Positions 8,099 through 17,423 of a stretch of DNA of 64,000 nt are shown here, one piece after another; position 1 is the stretch's first letter; the number at the start of each line of letters is the position of its first letter. The DNA lies in assembly GCA_019359325.1 (NCBI GenBank), contig JAHHHN010000008.1, forward strand, positions 62,001 through 126,000, read 5' to 3'. The notes beneath the pieces were generated by a model. The model did no database searches, was not told the DNA's origin, and worked only from the letters and a program-made list of their open reading frames with translations. The DNA is from Mojavia pulchra JT2-VF2. GTDB lineage: Bacteria; Cyanobacteriota; Cyanobacteriia; Cyanobacteriales; Nostocaceae. The position numbers and the translations under genes are program-made.

Positions 8099-10069
8099 AT
8101 GTCTTACGAACCCCTGCACCACAAGTATCGCCCAAAGAGTTTTGCGGAACTAGTGGGTCAAGAGGCGATCGCTACCACCCTCACTAACGCGATCCGCTCA
8201 TCCAAAATCGCTCCTGCTTATTTGTTTACCGGCCCCAGAGGTACAGGAAAAACCTCTAGCGCCCGGATTCTAGCCAAATCTCTCAATTGTCTACAAAGCA
8301 ATCAACCCACTGCTGAACCCTGTGGCGTGTGCGATGTTTGTCAGGGAATCACTAAGGGCTACTCTTTAGATGTAATTGAAATCGATGCAGCTAGTAACAC
8401 TGGTGTCGATAATATCCGCGAAATTATCGAAAAGGCACAGTTTGCCCCTGTGCAATGTCGCTACAAGGTTTATGTGATCGATGAGTGTCATATGCTCAGT
8501 AACCAAGCATTTAATGCGTTACTGAAGACACTTGAGGAACCACCAAAACACGTAGTTTTTGTCTTAGCGACAACCGATCCCCAGCGAGTATTGCCAACAA
8601 TTATTTCTCGCTGTCAGCGGTTTGATTTTAGACGCATTCAATTAGAGGCGATGGTGAAGCATTTGAGTGTGATCGCCAGCAAAGAAAATATTAATATTTC
8701 GCCAGAAGCTGTAACCTTGGTAGGCCAAATTGCTCAAGGAGGATTGCGCGATGCAGAAAGCCTACTTGATCAATTAGCACTGTTGGCTGGTGAGGTAACG
8801 CCGGAGAAAGTTTGGGATTTAGTCGGTTCGGTCAGTGAACGAGATTTATTGGCGCTTTTAGGTGCGATCGCTCAAAATCACCCAGAGGCTGTTTTAGACT
8901 CTACTAGAGCAATCTTAGATCGTGGTCGAGAACCGCTAACTATTCTCCAAAATCTTGCTGCTTTCTACCGTGATTTACTCATTGCCAAAACTGCCCCTAA
9001 TCGTCAGGATTTAGTTGCTTGTACTCAGCAAACCTGGAAAGCACTAGTTGAGTGTGCCCAACAGTTAGAAATAAGTACAATTTTGGTGGGACAGAAACAC
9101 CTACGAGAAGCAGAACTGCAAATTAAAAACACCACTCAACCGCGTTTGTGGTTGGAGGTAACATTCCTCGGATTGTTACCGAGTGCGAATGTTCAACCAC
9201 AAGCCTCAACTATCTCACCGCGAGTTAACACAGCTGCTGTATCTCCCAGCTATTCTCCAGCAGTTGCTCAAAATCACCAAGTTTCTGCACCGCCTCCAGT
9301 TGATTCACAAACAAATCAGAGTCCTCCGGCAGTTACCCAAAATCACCAAGTTTCTTATCCGCCAACAAATCACAATTTAGCGGCTAACTCAGTTTCACCA
9401 CCCACCCCAGAGCCTGTATCTATTCCTGCCCCACCTGCAATAATTGAACCAGTAACCTCAGAAGCTGTTGAAGAAGCACACTATGACTTAACTCAGGTTT
9501 GGCAACAGGTGTGTGCTAATTTTCCACCTTCCAGGCAAGCTTTACTAGGGCAAATGTGCCAGCTAATAGAGTTTAACGGGGCAGTAGCGCGTGTTGCTGT
9601 TAGAGGTGCAAAATGGTATGAAAAACTTAAATCTGATCTGCCGATGATGAAGGCAGCTTTCCAACAGACTTTTCAGCGTGAAGTTCAGGTAAATCTGGAA
9701 CAAGTAACCTCTGCAACTCCTACCTCAGCTAGAAGAAACCCTTCGCCGCAAGACTCTGCTCGCGTTCAGCAGCCAGCTACATCCAAGTATGAGAGGCAAA
9801 TTCCGTCTCCAGCGCCACAACCAACACCAGCACCAGGTAAAATCGAGCCAGTGGCGACAAATACGGGGATGGTACAGACTTTGCCTCCGCCGCAACAACC
9901 CCAAACACCCGTACCTGATTCCCAAACTGATGAAGTTGCAGACGCAGCCCAATGTCTGGCAAAATTTTTCGACGGTCAAATCATCCGCTTCTTGGATAAT
10001 GCAATAGACTTGTCCGAAAATGTTACTTTGCCTGAGTCGGTATATGAATCAGATGATGATGATGATTAA
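8099..10069 (+). CDS. dnaX: DNA polymerase III subunit gamma/tau
   Basis: Clamp-loader ATPase of the replicative polymerase. The frame extends up to GTG 8087, but ATG 8099 gives the usual start MSYEPLHHKYRPKSF. Visible motifs are Walker A GPRGTGKTS, a four-Cys zinc site ending CGVCDVC, Walker B VIDECHML, sensor 1 LATTDP and the SRC arginine-finger segment. The C-terminal third is a Pro/Gln/Thr-rich tether followed by a tau-like domain and an acidic ESDDDDD tail. No intein is inserted, unlike some cyanobacterial dnaX genes. The tether contains an in-frame near-duplication (9260-9286 and 9329-9355, 69-bp period). No clear frameshift slip site was seen. It is divergent from the 7185-7883 gene. 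Confidence 0.96.
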   Translation: MSYEPLHHKYRPKSFAELVGQEAIATTLTNAIRSSKIAPAYLFTGPRGTGKTSSARILAKSLNCLQSNQPTAEPCGVCDVCQGITKGYSLDVIEIDAASNTGVDNIREIIEKAQFAPVQCRYKVYVIDECHMLSNQAFNALLKTLEEPPKHVVFVLATTDPQRVLPTIISRCQRFDFRRIQLEAMVKHLSVIASKENINISPEAVTLVGQIAQGGLRDAESLLDQLALLAGEVTPEKVWDLVGSVSERDLLALLGAIAQNHPEAVLDSTRAILDRGREPLTILQNLAAFYRDLLIAKTAPNRQDLVACTQQTWKALVECAQQLEISTILVGQKHLREAELQIKNTTQPRLWLEVTFLGLLPSANVQPQASTISPRVNTAAVSPSYSPAVAQNHQVSAPPPVDSQTNQSPPAVTQNHQVSYPPTNHNLAANSVSPPTPEPVSIPAPPAIIEPVTSEAVEEAHYDLTQVWQQVCANFPPSRQALLGQMCQLIEFNGAVARVAVRGAKWYEKLKSDLPMMKAAFQQTFQREVQVNLEQVTSATPTSARRNPSPQDSARVQQPATSKYERQIPSPAPQPTPAPGKIEPVATNTGMVQTLPPPQQPQTPVPDSQTDEVADAAQCLAKFFDGQIIRFLDNAIDLSENVTLPESVYESDDDDD

Positions 10070-10080
10070 TTAGAGATAGA

Positions 10081-10119
10081 AAAAAATGAAGGATGAAAAA
10101 TTTCTCCTTCATCCTTTTT
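10081..10119. terminator. Bidirectional intrinsic terminator
   Basis: Arms AAGGATGAA (10089-10097) and TTCATCCTT (10108-10116) form a 9-bp stem with a 10-base loop. An A-run at 10081-10086 and a T-run after the right arm give a U-tract on either strand. It lies between convergent dnaX and the glycosyltransferase gene. Confidence 0.8.
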
Positions 10120-10122
10120 ACT

Positions 10123-11532
10123 TTAGACTTTCTCAGCGCCTGTATGGACGGTTTTCACCCATTTTAGGCGTTTTGGTTGTACTGACATTCGGGCAGTGGT
10201 ACTGCTGATCACCACAAGCCAGTGGAACATATATAAAGTTCCGCGTAGCGTCTGAAGCAGCAGGAGAAAATATGTAGAAACCTGGGATTTTGGCTCTTTA
10301 CTAATCCGCGTTAGACCCCTAAACATCCCTAGCACTGACATAGTAACTGACAAGCTAGTGATTGGAGCTAACATTGGCGGACGATGCCGGGCGATCGCCA
10401 TTAATAAATCTGGTATCGCTGCTGTCGGTAAGATATACATAATGATCATAAAGACTAGCAGATCCCAGCTTTTCCTCGTCCCCATACGGTTTTTGAGGAT
10501 TAAATCCCAATAATCTAAATAGCGCTGATATCCGCCTTCTGCCCAACGGTTACGCTGATGCCAGAGTGCGATCGCATTTGTCACGCCCTCTTCTTCTACC
10601 GCTGGATAAAACACACATTCAATATCCCAGTTATCTAAATGTAAACGCAGCGTCAGATCCAAATCATCAGTGATAGTTTCTTCATTCCATCCGCCGCAGC
10701 TTTCCAAGGCTGTGCGCCGGACAAATTGGCCGTTGCCTCGCAATTCGCCTATACCGCCAAGGGCAGTCCGCTGTTGCTGAAAATAGGTATCAACGGCCAT
10801 TTCTGCCATTTGACCCTTAGTCCAAAAATTTTCCTTGGCGTTGGCGATTGATTTTCGCACCTGCACCGCCCCTACCTGTTCTCTTTGAAATAAAGGTACT
10901 ACCTGTAGCAACAGATCTGATGATACTTGGGCATCGGCATCAAACACTGCTACAATTTCGCCTTGAGTCAGCGGTAGCACCTGATTCAATGCCCCCGACT
11001 TACCACCAGTAGCTTGTGCTGATCGCCTGAGAATTTTGAGTTGCTTGTATTGCTTTGCCAGTTCTGTTAGTAACTGCGGTGTGCTATCACTGCTGTGATC
11101 GTCAATTATCCAGACTTCGTACTTTCCATCTGGATATTCCAGACTGCAAAGACTTTTGACTAATCTGCCAATTACTGCTTCCTCATTTTTCGCTGCCACT
11201 AACACAGATACAGAAGGGAAATCTCCCTCTACTTGTTTTAGATGACGGCGAGGTCTGGCAAATACCACCTCTAAGGCATGAATACCTAAGATAGTAGTCA
11301 ATCCCAGTACAAATATATACCCCCAGGAAATTAAATGCAGGGCGATCGTGCTACTCCAGACAACAGTCAAAACTAGAGCTGCTTTGCGTCTGCGTCCTTG
11401 AAACCGGAATGGTAGAAACAAAGGTTCTGCCTCTACCTCTGACTCCTCGGTTGCTGAGAGGTCAGACAACAGAGAGTTGAGCGGATCAAGCTCGTTGCTA
11501 GAATCGTTTTCGGGCCAGAAATTCGCTGGCAT
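10123..11532 (-). CDS. Membrane-bound processive glycosyltransferase, family 2 (cellulose-synthase-like)
   Basis: Likely inner-membrane polysaccharide synthase. The start is ATG 11532 (MPANFWPEND). Residues 50-95 contain two membrane segments. The cytosolic GT-A domain follows, with DDHSSDS, FDADAQ (the DxD metal site), TITDDLDL (acceptor-site Asp) and the processivity motif QRNRW. Two or three hydrophobic segments follow in the C-terminal 120 residues. This DD-DxD-D-QxxRW set is typical of cellulose, hyaluronan and related synthases. The sugar and product cannot be read from the sequence. There is no PilZ domain, and no BcsB or BcsC partner is nearby. It stands alone, convergent with dnaX. 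Confidence 0.9.
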   Translation of the reverse strand: MPANFWPENDSSNELDPLNSLLSDLSATEESEVEAEPLFLPFRFQGRRRKAALVLTVVWSSTIALHLISWGYIFVLGLTTILGIHALEVVFARPRRHLKQVEGDFPSVSVLVAAKNEEAVIGRLVKSLCSLEYPDGKYEVWIIDDHSSDSTPQLLTELAKQYKQLKILRRSAQATGGKSGALNQVLPLTQGEIVAVFDADAQVSSDLLLQVVPLFQREQVGAVQVRKSIANAKENFWTKGQMAEMAVDTYFQQQRTALGGIGELRGNGQFVRRTALESCGGWNEETITDDLDLTLRLHLDNWDIECVFYPAVEEEGVTNAIALWHQRNRWAEGGYQRYLDYWDLILKNRMGTRKSWDLLVFMIIMYILPTAAIPDLLMAIARHRPPMLAPITSLSVTMSVLGMFRGLTRISKEPKSQVSTYFLLLLQTLRGTLYMFHWLVVISSTTARMSVQPKRLKWVKTVHTGAEKV

Positions 11533-11889
11533 AGGTTACTTGTTTCAAAAACCAGTATTTGTCTACGCCCATAAAGAAGCTGGAAATCAGGTAACAACAT
11601 TCACCCTTGATTAAAGGGGATGTTTAAGTGTTATTGCCCCCAGCTTCAATAAAAGCCAATGCGACCCTATTGTAACTGACATTCTTATATTTCTTCACAG
11701 TAGCTTTTATTGCTCATCCGATTACCGGGGTTTAGTCTTCATCACATGGTGCTAGTGGAATGCAGTCAAATCCAAATTTCCCCATCGCTTCATCTCCTTA
11801 GTATGTGTAAACAGAAACTTTTTGGGAATACTTACTATTGACACCCACTGACATCTCCAGTTGTCGACTAACTTGAGGAATATTCAACG
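11533..11889. other. Divergent intergenic region, 357 bp
   Basis: Lies between the divergent glycosyltransferase gene and the gene at 11890, so it should hold both promoters. No structured RNA, repeat or convincing small ORF was seen. Confidence 0.5.
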
Positions 11890-12264
11890 ATGTCTATTGA
11901 GCAACTCCAGCCAGCCAGCCAGCAACAAGCAAGTGTTTACTTACCCTACATTCAAGGCAGCAAGCGCAATTTTTTACCCTATGCTATCAGTCTCTATCAA
12001 AAAGGTGTTTTGGAAGGACAGCGCAAAATAGAAGCCAGCGACAATATTCCCTTTGTCGCCACCTGGAATGTTGCCAGCCTACCTTCAGACTTAACGCGTT
12101 GTCGAATACAGTTTGATGGCGATGCTGAACTAAGTTATGAACTGATGATGGCAAGTTTCGAGTTTATTAGTTATTTAATTGAATTGATGGACAACTATAA
12201 GCGCCATCGCGTAACCGATTTTTCGCAAGCTTTTTATCGCAAGCTGCTGCGTGTAGATGAATAA
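11890..12264 (+). CDS. ebsA: Conserved cyanobacterial protein, probable EbsA-type pilus assembly factor
   Basis: A 124-residue soluble protein with no signal peptide or membrane segment. ATG 11890 is preceded by GAGGAAT-type purine-rich sequence. The central part (LPYAISLYQKGVLEGQRKI, then NIPFVATWNVASLPSDLTR) looks like the cyanobacteria-specific family I recall as EbsA. That family is needed for type IV pilus assembly and biofilm self-suppression in Synechococcus elongatus. The assignment rests on memory of the family and length, so the symbol is provisional. The next gene downstream (12473) is the P-loop phosphotransacetylase-like protein in the same direction, 208 bp away. Confidence 0.55.
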   Translation: MSIEQLQPASQQQASVYLPYIQGSKRNFLPYAISLYQKGVLEGQRKIEASDNIPFVATWNVASLPSDLTRCRIQFDGDAELSYELMMASFEFISYLIELMDNYKRHRVTDFSQAFYRKLLRVDE

Positions 12265-12472
12265 AGCCACCTTAAGCGCCAAAAACTAATAATTATGGAT
12301 ATTGGTAATCCTATCGCCCGAAAAAGCCCCTATTATCAGCCCTACACTCCCTCGATAGTTGGGCAATAACTCCTGGAAGTCAGGTTTGTAGCAACAGCGA
12401 TCGCGAAGTTCGACCTAAAATTAGGAAACACCAAGCTAGGTTCTACTTCCTTTTGAAATTAGGAGTGCATGT

Positions 12473-13567
12473 GTGCCAAAATCCGCAAAATGTTTGCTGA
12501 TTGGATCAACTGAGACTTATAGCGGTAAATCTGCTACAGTCCTAGGTTTATCTTATCAGCTACAGCAAAAAGGGTTGGATATTAACTATGGCAAACCCCT
12601 AGGTACGTGTTTGAATGTATCTGGCGGCAGCGTGGTTGAAGAAGATGTCCAGTTGATTACTCACAGCCTGAATCTACCAGAAAGCCGTATTGTACCCACA
12701 ATGCTGGCTTTGGATGAAGTAAGTGTGCAAAAACGCTTATGCGGCGAAGATAAAACCAATTATCAACAGTCTTTATTGCAGCAATATTTGCAAATGCCTC
12801 AAGGAGATTTGGTGTTGCTAGAAGGGGCTGGTGATTTGGAAGAAGGTAAGTTGTTTGACTTATCTTTGCTGCAAGTGGCTGAAGTATTAGATGCTACTGT
12901 ATTGTTGGTAGCACGTTATAAATCGCTGCTTTCGGTTGAGGCACTGTTATCTGCTAAAGAACGTGTAGGCGATCGCTTGATTGGTGCTGTAATCAATGAT
13001 ATCCCTACCGAACAATTAGAAACTGTAGCAGATGTCTTGCGGCCGTTTTTAGAACAGCAGGGCATTCCTGTGCTGGCAATGCTACCAAAAAGTGATTTGT
13101 TACGCAGTGTCAGCGTTGGCGAACTAGTAAAGCAGTTAAATGCTGAAGTTCTTTGCCGCAGCGATCGCTTAGATTTGATGGTGGAAAGTTTAGCAATTGG
13201 CGCGATGAATGTGAACGCCGCTGTCAAATATTTTCGTAAACGCCGAAATATGGCAGTTGTGACAGGAGGCGATCGCGTGGAAATTCAGCAAGCTGCTTTG
13301 GAAACTTCTACCCAATGCCTGATCCTCACTGGACAGCTACCACCTCCACCATTCATCCTCAGTCGCGCTGAAGAACTAGAAATCCCCATTTTGTCTGTTG
13401 ATTTAGATACTCTCACGACTGTAGAAATTGTTGATCGTACTTTCGGACAAGTCCGCGTTCACGAACCGATTAAGGTACAGTGCATTCGTCAGCTGATGAG
13501 CGAGCATTTTGACCTTGAGCGCTTGCTATCTAAATTAGGGTTAAGTCCGGCAGCAGCGCTACCGTAG
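12473..13567 (+). CDS. Phosphotransacetylase-family protein: BioD-like P-loop plus DRTGG domain
   Basis: A 364-residue cytosolic protein. GTG 12473 is chosen because AGGAG lies 7 bases upstream. Residues 5-200 form a dethiobiotin-synthetase-like ATPase fold with the P-loop variant GSTETYSGKS and the LVLLEGAGDLEEG segment. Residues about 215-320 match a DRTGG domain (IGAMNVNAAVKYFRK, then AVVTGGDR). This arrangement equals the N-terminal regulatory part of long phosphotransacetylases, but the acetyl-transfer domain is absent. A sensory or regulatory role is therefore more likely than Pta activity. The exact function is unknown. Confidence 0.85.
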   Translation: MPKSAKCLLIGSTETYSGKSATVLGLSYQLQQKGLDINYGKPLGTCLNVSGGSVVEEDVQLITHSLNLPESRIVPTMLALDEVSVQKRLCGEDKTNYQQSLLQQYLQMPQGDLVLLEGAGDLEEGKLFDLSLLQVAEVLDATVLLVARYKSLLSVEALLSAKERVGDRLIGAVINDIPTEQLETVADVLRPFLEQQGIPVLAMLPKSDLLRSVSVGELVKQLNAEVLCRSDRLDLMVESLAIGAMNVNAAVKYFRKRRNMAVVTGGDRVEIQQAALETSTQCLILTGQLPPPPFILSRAEELEIPILSVDLDTLTTVEIVDRTFGQVRVHEPIKVQCIRQLMSEHFDLERLLSKLGLSPAAALP

Positions 13568-13623
13568 CCTTATCTACTAAAAAATTCAGAGCATAAATGC
13601 TCAGTTATCAGTTAGAGGGTTTT

Positions 13624-13764
13624 ATGAATGCTGAGGGTACAGTTGGTTCGCTATCACCATCTAAGCGGTACTTCCAGAATCCACAAAAACTAACAGAACC
13701 AGCCAAGTTTCAGTATCTAACTCTCCTGAATGCTATTAGTTACGAAACGCATTGGATGGCTTGA
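13624..13764 (+). CDS. Possible 46-residue small protein
   Basis: ATG 13624 follows GAGGG by 4-5 bases and opens a frame MNAEGTVGSLSPSKRY... ending at TGA 13762-13764. The stop codon falls in the loop of a 10-bp hairpin. No homologue is recognised, and codon evidence over 46 codons is weak. It could be chance within a 326-bp gap (13568-13893) that otherwise contains only the hairpin. Confidence 0.3.
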   Translation: MNAEGTVGSLSPSKRYFQNPQKLTEPAKFQYLTLLNAISYETHWMA

Positions 13765-13782
13765 TCACACCGAGCCATCCAA
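13752..13782. terminator. Perfect 10-bp hairpin
   Basis: TTGGATGGCT (13752-13761) pairs with AGCCATCCAA (13773-13782) around an 11-base loop. No T-run follows, so it may be an RNA-stability or pause hairpin rather than a full intrinsic terminator. Confidence 0.5.
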
Positions 13783-13893
13783 CTACTGAGCCAAACATTT
13801 GAGAAAATGTAACAATGTCTAACTCAAGTAGGCTTCGCACTTACACTCTGTTTGGTAAAATAGCTGGGTTGTTTAATCTGATTACGTCCATCT

Positions 13894-14397
13894 TTGAGCC
13901 AGTCAACAGACCTCATCAACCTCGATACATTAGCGCAAGAACTGGCGACAATCCAGCAAACAGGTTCTAAACGAATTGCCTTGCTGGGTTCGCGTCATGT
14001 CCCAATTACGCATCAGAATCTGATTGAAATGATGACCTATGCCTTAGTTTTATCAGGCAATCGAGTCATCACCTCTGGCGCGACAGGTAGCAATTCCGCT
14101 GCCATCCGGGGAGCAATGCGGGCCGACCCCAATTTGTTGACGGTGATTCTACCCCAAAGCTTAGAACGCCAGCCCCATGAATCGCGTCAGCAACTAGAAC
14201 AGGTAATGCATCTAGTAGAAAATCCCAGTAACGATAATCTCTCCCTCGCTGAAGCGAGTTACATTTGCAATAAGGAGATAGTTTCCCGCTGCCAGCAACT
14301 GATCTGCTTTGCGTTTCACGATAGTCGCACTCTCCTACAAACTTGTAGAGATGCAGAAGAACAAAGAAAAGTGGTAACGCTTTTCTACTTTGACTAA
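13894..14397 (+). CDS. DprA/SMF-like Rossmann-fold protein
   Basis: A 167-residue protein. TTG 13894 is the only start that includes the MSQSTDLINLDTLAQ segment. The core RIALLGSRHVPITHQ, then GNRVITSGATGSNSAAIRGA, resembles the nucleotide- or ssDNA-binding Rossmann fold of DprA/LOG proteins, which have GSR and SGGAxGID-type loops. The protein is about half the length of DprA and lacks its other domains. Cyanobacterial members are usually labelled recombination-mediator protein A. Binding activity is inferred from the fold only. Confidence 0.75.
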   Translation: MSQSTDLINLDTLAQELATIQQTGSKRIALLGSRHVPITHQNLIEMMTYALVLSGNRVITSGATGSNSAAIRGAMRADPNLLTVILPQSLERQPHESRQQLEQVMHLVENPSNDNLSLAEASYICNKEIVSRCQQLICFAFHDSRTLLQTCRDAEEQRKVVTLFYFD

Positions 14398-14519
14398 AGA
14401 GAGCCTGAGTTCGTGTAAGTGTAATTATGGCAATGGGCAACTCCGTATGGTAATGAGTAATCAGTTTTTCTAATTAATCATTACCAAATAAAATTCACGG
14501 ACAATTATCTATTAGGTTG

Positions 14520-14939
14520 ATGACGCTACTACAACCGCCTGTTTCTGCTGTTTTTTTATATAGTATTGCTGCCGCTGCGGTACTAATTTATCTACCGTTT
14601 TTGCTGGTAGGTTATGCGCGTGTTCGTGTCGGTTACGATATGTCCGCTCCTCGCGCCATGTTTGATAAATTACCGCCATACGCTCAAAGAGCTAGCTGGG
14701 CACACCAGAATTCTTTTGAAACGTTTATAGTGTTTACTGCGGCAGCATTGATGGCATACGTTACAGGCGTTAATTCTTCAACAGCAGCAGTGGCAGCAAT
14801 CGCCTTCGTTGTAGCTCGGTTGCTATACTCGATTTTTTATATATTGAATATACCCCCTTTGCGATCGCTGATGTTTGCCATTAGCTCCCTTAGCTCTGGC
14901 ACTCTCATGGCCTTAAGTATCATCCAAGTTAATAGCTAG
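14520..14939 (+). CDS. MAPEG-family membrane protein
   Basis: An integral membrane protein of about 139 residues. TTG 14517 precedes ATG 14520; I favour ATG 14520. Four hydrophobic segments are visible: 11-32, 65-85, 88-110 and 115-135. The family signature lies in RAMFDKLPPYAQRASWAHQNSFETFIVF, which contains the conserved AHQNxxE segment. MAPEG proteins include glutathione-dependent enzymes such as microsomal GST, but bacterial substrates are mostly unknown. It lies between the DprA-like and YajQ-like genes on the same strand with 120-bp and 86-bp gaps. Confidence 0.85.
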   Translation: MTLLQPPVSAVFLYSIAAAAVLIYLPFLLVGYARVRVGYDMSAPRAMFDKLPPYAQRASWAHQNSFETFIVFTAAALMAYVTGVNSSTAAVAAIAFVVARLLYSIFYILNIPPLRSLMFAISSLSSGTLMALSIIQVNS

Positions 14940-15025
14940 AGGGAGTAAGCAATTCAAATTTCAAAGTGAAAGAATACTAGCTCTCATCGCTATTCACATC
15001 TAACATCTCAAATCCAAAATGTGCT

Positions 15026-15517
15026 ATGGCTTCTAATTATTCCTTTGACATCGTGAGCGAATTTGACAGACAAGAATTGGTCAACACTGTCGATCAAGTT
15101 GTGCGAGAAATCAAAGGCCGTTACGACCTCAAAGATACTGCTACAACTGTCGAGTTAGGTGAACAAAGCATTGATGTTAGTACCGACAGTGAGTTTACTT
15201 TAGATTCTGTTCATAACATTCTCCGAGAAAAAGCCGCTAAACGTAATCTTTCCCAAAAAATATTTGATTTTGGCAAAGTTGAATCAGCCAGCGGTAACCG
15301 TGTACGTCAGGAAATCAAACTCAAAAAAGGTATTAATCAAGAAGTTGCCAAACAAATTTCTAAACTGATTCGAGACGAATTTAAAAAAGTACAAGCCTCA
15401 ATTCAAGGTGATGCAGTGCGGGTGACTGCCAAATCTAAAGATGAGTTACAAACTGTCATCCAGCGTCTGAAGCAAGAAGATTTTCCTGTAGCTTTGCAAT
15501 TCACAAATTATCGTTAA
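15026..15517 (+). CDS. yajQ: YajQ-family nucleotide-binding protein
   Basis: A 163-residue cytosolic protein of normal length for the family. The N-terminus [19 protein letters not shown] and the segment [10 protein letters not shown] are diagnostic. [17 protein letters not shown] lies in the second ferredoxin-like half. YajQ proteins bind nucleotides or RNA, and some bind cyclic di-GMP; none of these can be proved from sequence here. The start is ATG 15026. Confidence 0.93.
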   Translation: MASNYSFDIVSEFDRQELVNTVDQVVREIKGRYDLKDTATTVELGEQSIDVSTDSEFTLDSVHNILREKAAKRNLSQKIFDFGKVESASGNRVRQEIKLKKGINQEVAKQISKLIRDEFKKVQASIQGDAVRVTAKSKDELQTVIQRLKQEDFPVALQFTNYR

Positions 15518-15565
15518 AACCATGTAGAGGTAGGGCTATGCCCTGCCTTACTAGTGATGATATTG

Positions 15566-16795
15566 CTAATATTTAGATGAAAAAAAACTTAAACTCAAAC
15601 TTTTTCGTAAAAATGATAGGCTTTTAACTGCCAGCCTAATTAAGAATATTTTAGAAAAACTTTCAAATTTATAGTTAAAAAGTAAATCTACAATTTCATC
15701 AATATTTAGAAATTTAAGGTAAGTGATTGATCTGTCTACTAAACTATCACTATCAAGCAGATACTTCTTCATTCCTAGCTTTTCGGAAATTATCCACTTT
15801 TTATAAAAAACTTTATACATTTCTTGTTGATAATTTTTGAAGTCTACTAATTCCCCATCTAAATATTGATTTATATATTTAAAAGCAATTTCGGCACTAT
15901 GCATACCATGTCGAATCCCCTCACCACCCAAAAAATTTACTGTTGATACAGCATCTCCAATAGCTATGATATTATTTTTATAATAATTGTCTTTAAGCCC
16001 TTTACTATACTTTAAGGTTCCCCCATGAATCTCAAGTATTTTGTAGCTTTTAGGTTTAATATATTCTTTTATGATTAGTTCAATATAATATTTAATAGGT
16101 TCTGGGTTTGGAATTAATTCATGTTGAGAATTTAGCGATCCAGCCCCTACTTTTAATTTAAATTTTTCCATAGGAAATACCCAAGAATATCCTTTGGGCA
16201 TCCATTTATGACCGAGGAAAAAAGTTAGCTGGTCACATTGTTTTTCATAATCTTCCTCTTCTACTTCTATCAGGTATTCAATTCCTGTACCGCTGTAGAA
16301 GAATGGCTGCTCCTCTTTTTTGTTATACATTACAGCCCTGGATGGTCCAGTTGCATCGACTAAGACCTTGGCTGTAACTCTAATCTCTCCTTCTTTTTTT
16401 GATTTTAAAACTATGATAGTTTGGTCTTCTTCTACTTTTTTAAGATAAAAACATCCCATCCAAACTTCGCCGCCATGGGCTATAACTTGATTTGCTAAAT
16501 ATTCTTTTAATTTAGAAAAATCTAAAACTACACCAAGAAGTTTTGAAGACTTCCAAGTTTCATTAAGATTTGTAGTTACAATTTTAATTCCTTTCCAAAA
16601 GCTACCTATTACTTCATTAGGTAAATCAAACTTTGCCAATGTTTCTATAGGAGTCCCTGCACTGGAGAAGCTATTTACAGAAAAATTTTCATATCGTTCT
16701 ACTAACAAAACTTTGCGGCCAGCTTTAGCTAGTAATCTCGCACAGTGTCCCCCAGCAGGGCCTGCTCCTACAACTACTACATCAAAACTCTTCAT
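15566..16795 (-). CDS. FAD-dependent oxidoreductase of the geranylgeranyl-reductase type
   Basis: A 409-residue flavoprotein. The N-terminal VVVVGAGPAGGHCARLLAKAGRKVLLVE carries the GxGxxG dinucleotide-binding fingerprint with a terminal Glu. The mid-region DATGPSRAVMY and the later AIGDAVSTVNFLGGEGIRHGMHSA match the second FAD contact (GD) of the FixC/ChlP superfamily. Substrate is unknown; the region is too divergent from ChlP to claim chlorophyll synthesis. The gene is noticeably more AT- and Lys-rich than its neighbours (runs of AAA and ATA codons), which suggests acquisition by transfer. It is monocistronic and convergent with yajQ. Confidence 0.82.
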   Translation of the reverse strand: MKSFDVVVVGAGPAGGHCARLLAKAGRKVLLVERYENFSVNSFSSAGTPIETLAKFDLPNEVIGSFWKGIKIVTTNLNETWKSSKLLGVVLDFSKLKEYLANQVIAHGGEVWMGCFYLKKVEEDQTIIVLKSKKEGEIRVTAKVLVDATGPSRAVMYNKKEEQPFFYSGTGIEYLIEVEEEDYEKQCDQLTFFLGHKWMPKGYSWVFPMEKFKLKVGAGSLNSQHELIPNPEPIKYYIELIIKEYIKPKSYKILEIHGGTLKYSKGLKDNYYKNNIIAIGDAVSTVNFLGGEGIRHGMHSAEIAFKYINQYLDGELVDFKNYQQEMYKVFYKKWIISEKLGMKKYLLDSDSLVDRSITYLKFLNIDEIVDLLFNYKFESFSKIFLIRLAVKSLSFLRKSLSLSFFSSKY

Positions 16796-16958
16796 AAAGT
16801 TTATATATAAAATATTATGAAATAATATGATAAAACCGATTAATACGGCTTGGCATTACTTTTGAAAATTGACATTTCCTTTAGAATAAATTTTTGAATT
16901 CTCTTAAAGCTACGCGGTAAATAGTAGCTAATCAGAGAATTCTTTCAGATGACTAAGT

Positions 16959-17423
16959 TCAGAGAACTTTATGAGTGTGGGAATGCTGTTTAACGTTGTC
17001 TTCTTTGGTAACTACTCTGGTGGCGTTAAGCACTCGCTTGCGTTCAGTAGAATACTTGAAGTCTGTATAACTTGTACCCAAGGGAATTAGAGATTTAGCA
17101 CTTTCACGACGCTTGTAGGTACGAGCAGCAGCAAATACTCGTGGCACAAATTCATCTCCAATTTGAGCCGACTCTGGAAAGCCTGCTGGCAACAACGGCG
17201 TATCATTGTCTAACACAGTTCCTAAAGTTGTCGCGCAAGCCAGTTTATAGGAGGTTGGAATACCCTTCAACAGCGCTTCCAAAGCAGCAGAGGGTATAGG
17301 TTCAATAACTTCGATTTGATGAACTTCTCCATCTTCCTTGACAAAGCAGGTTGCCAAGCCGACAACAATGTAATCATCAGCATTTAAATCTGGAGCATTA
17401 GGATAAGAAATTGCAGTTGTCAT
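16959..17423 (-). CDS. Conserved cyanobacterial protein of unknown function
   Basis: A 154-residue soluble protein. The start is ATG 17423 and the ending KQHSHTHKVL is His-rich. It contains YIVVGLATCFVKEDGEVHQIEVIEPIPSAALEAL. The sequence looks familiar as a cyanobacteria-wide hypothetical protein, but I know no function. It has no signal peptide and no membrane segment. Downstream of its stop lies the AT-rich FAD oxidoreductase, 163 bp away. Confidence 0.75.
   Translation of the reverse strand: MTTAISYPNAPDLNADDYIVVGLATCFVKEDGEVHQIEVIEPIPSAALEALLKGIPTSYKLACATTLGTVLDNDTPLLPAGFPESAQIGDEFVPRVFAAARTYKRRESAKSLIPLGTSYTDFKYSTERKRVLNATRVVTKEDNVKQHSHTHKVL

Noticed and set aside
8099-10069. Intein or programmed frameshift in dnaX
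   Set aside because: The Walker A and other motifs are uninterrupted and no clear slip sequence with stop was found.
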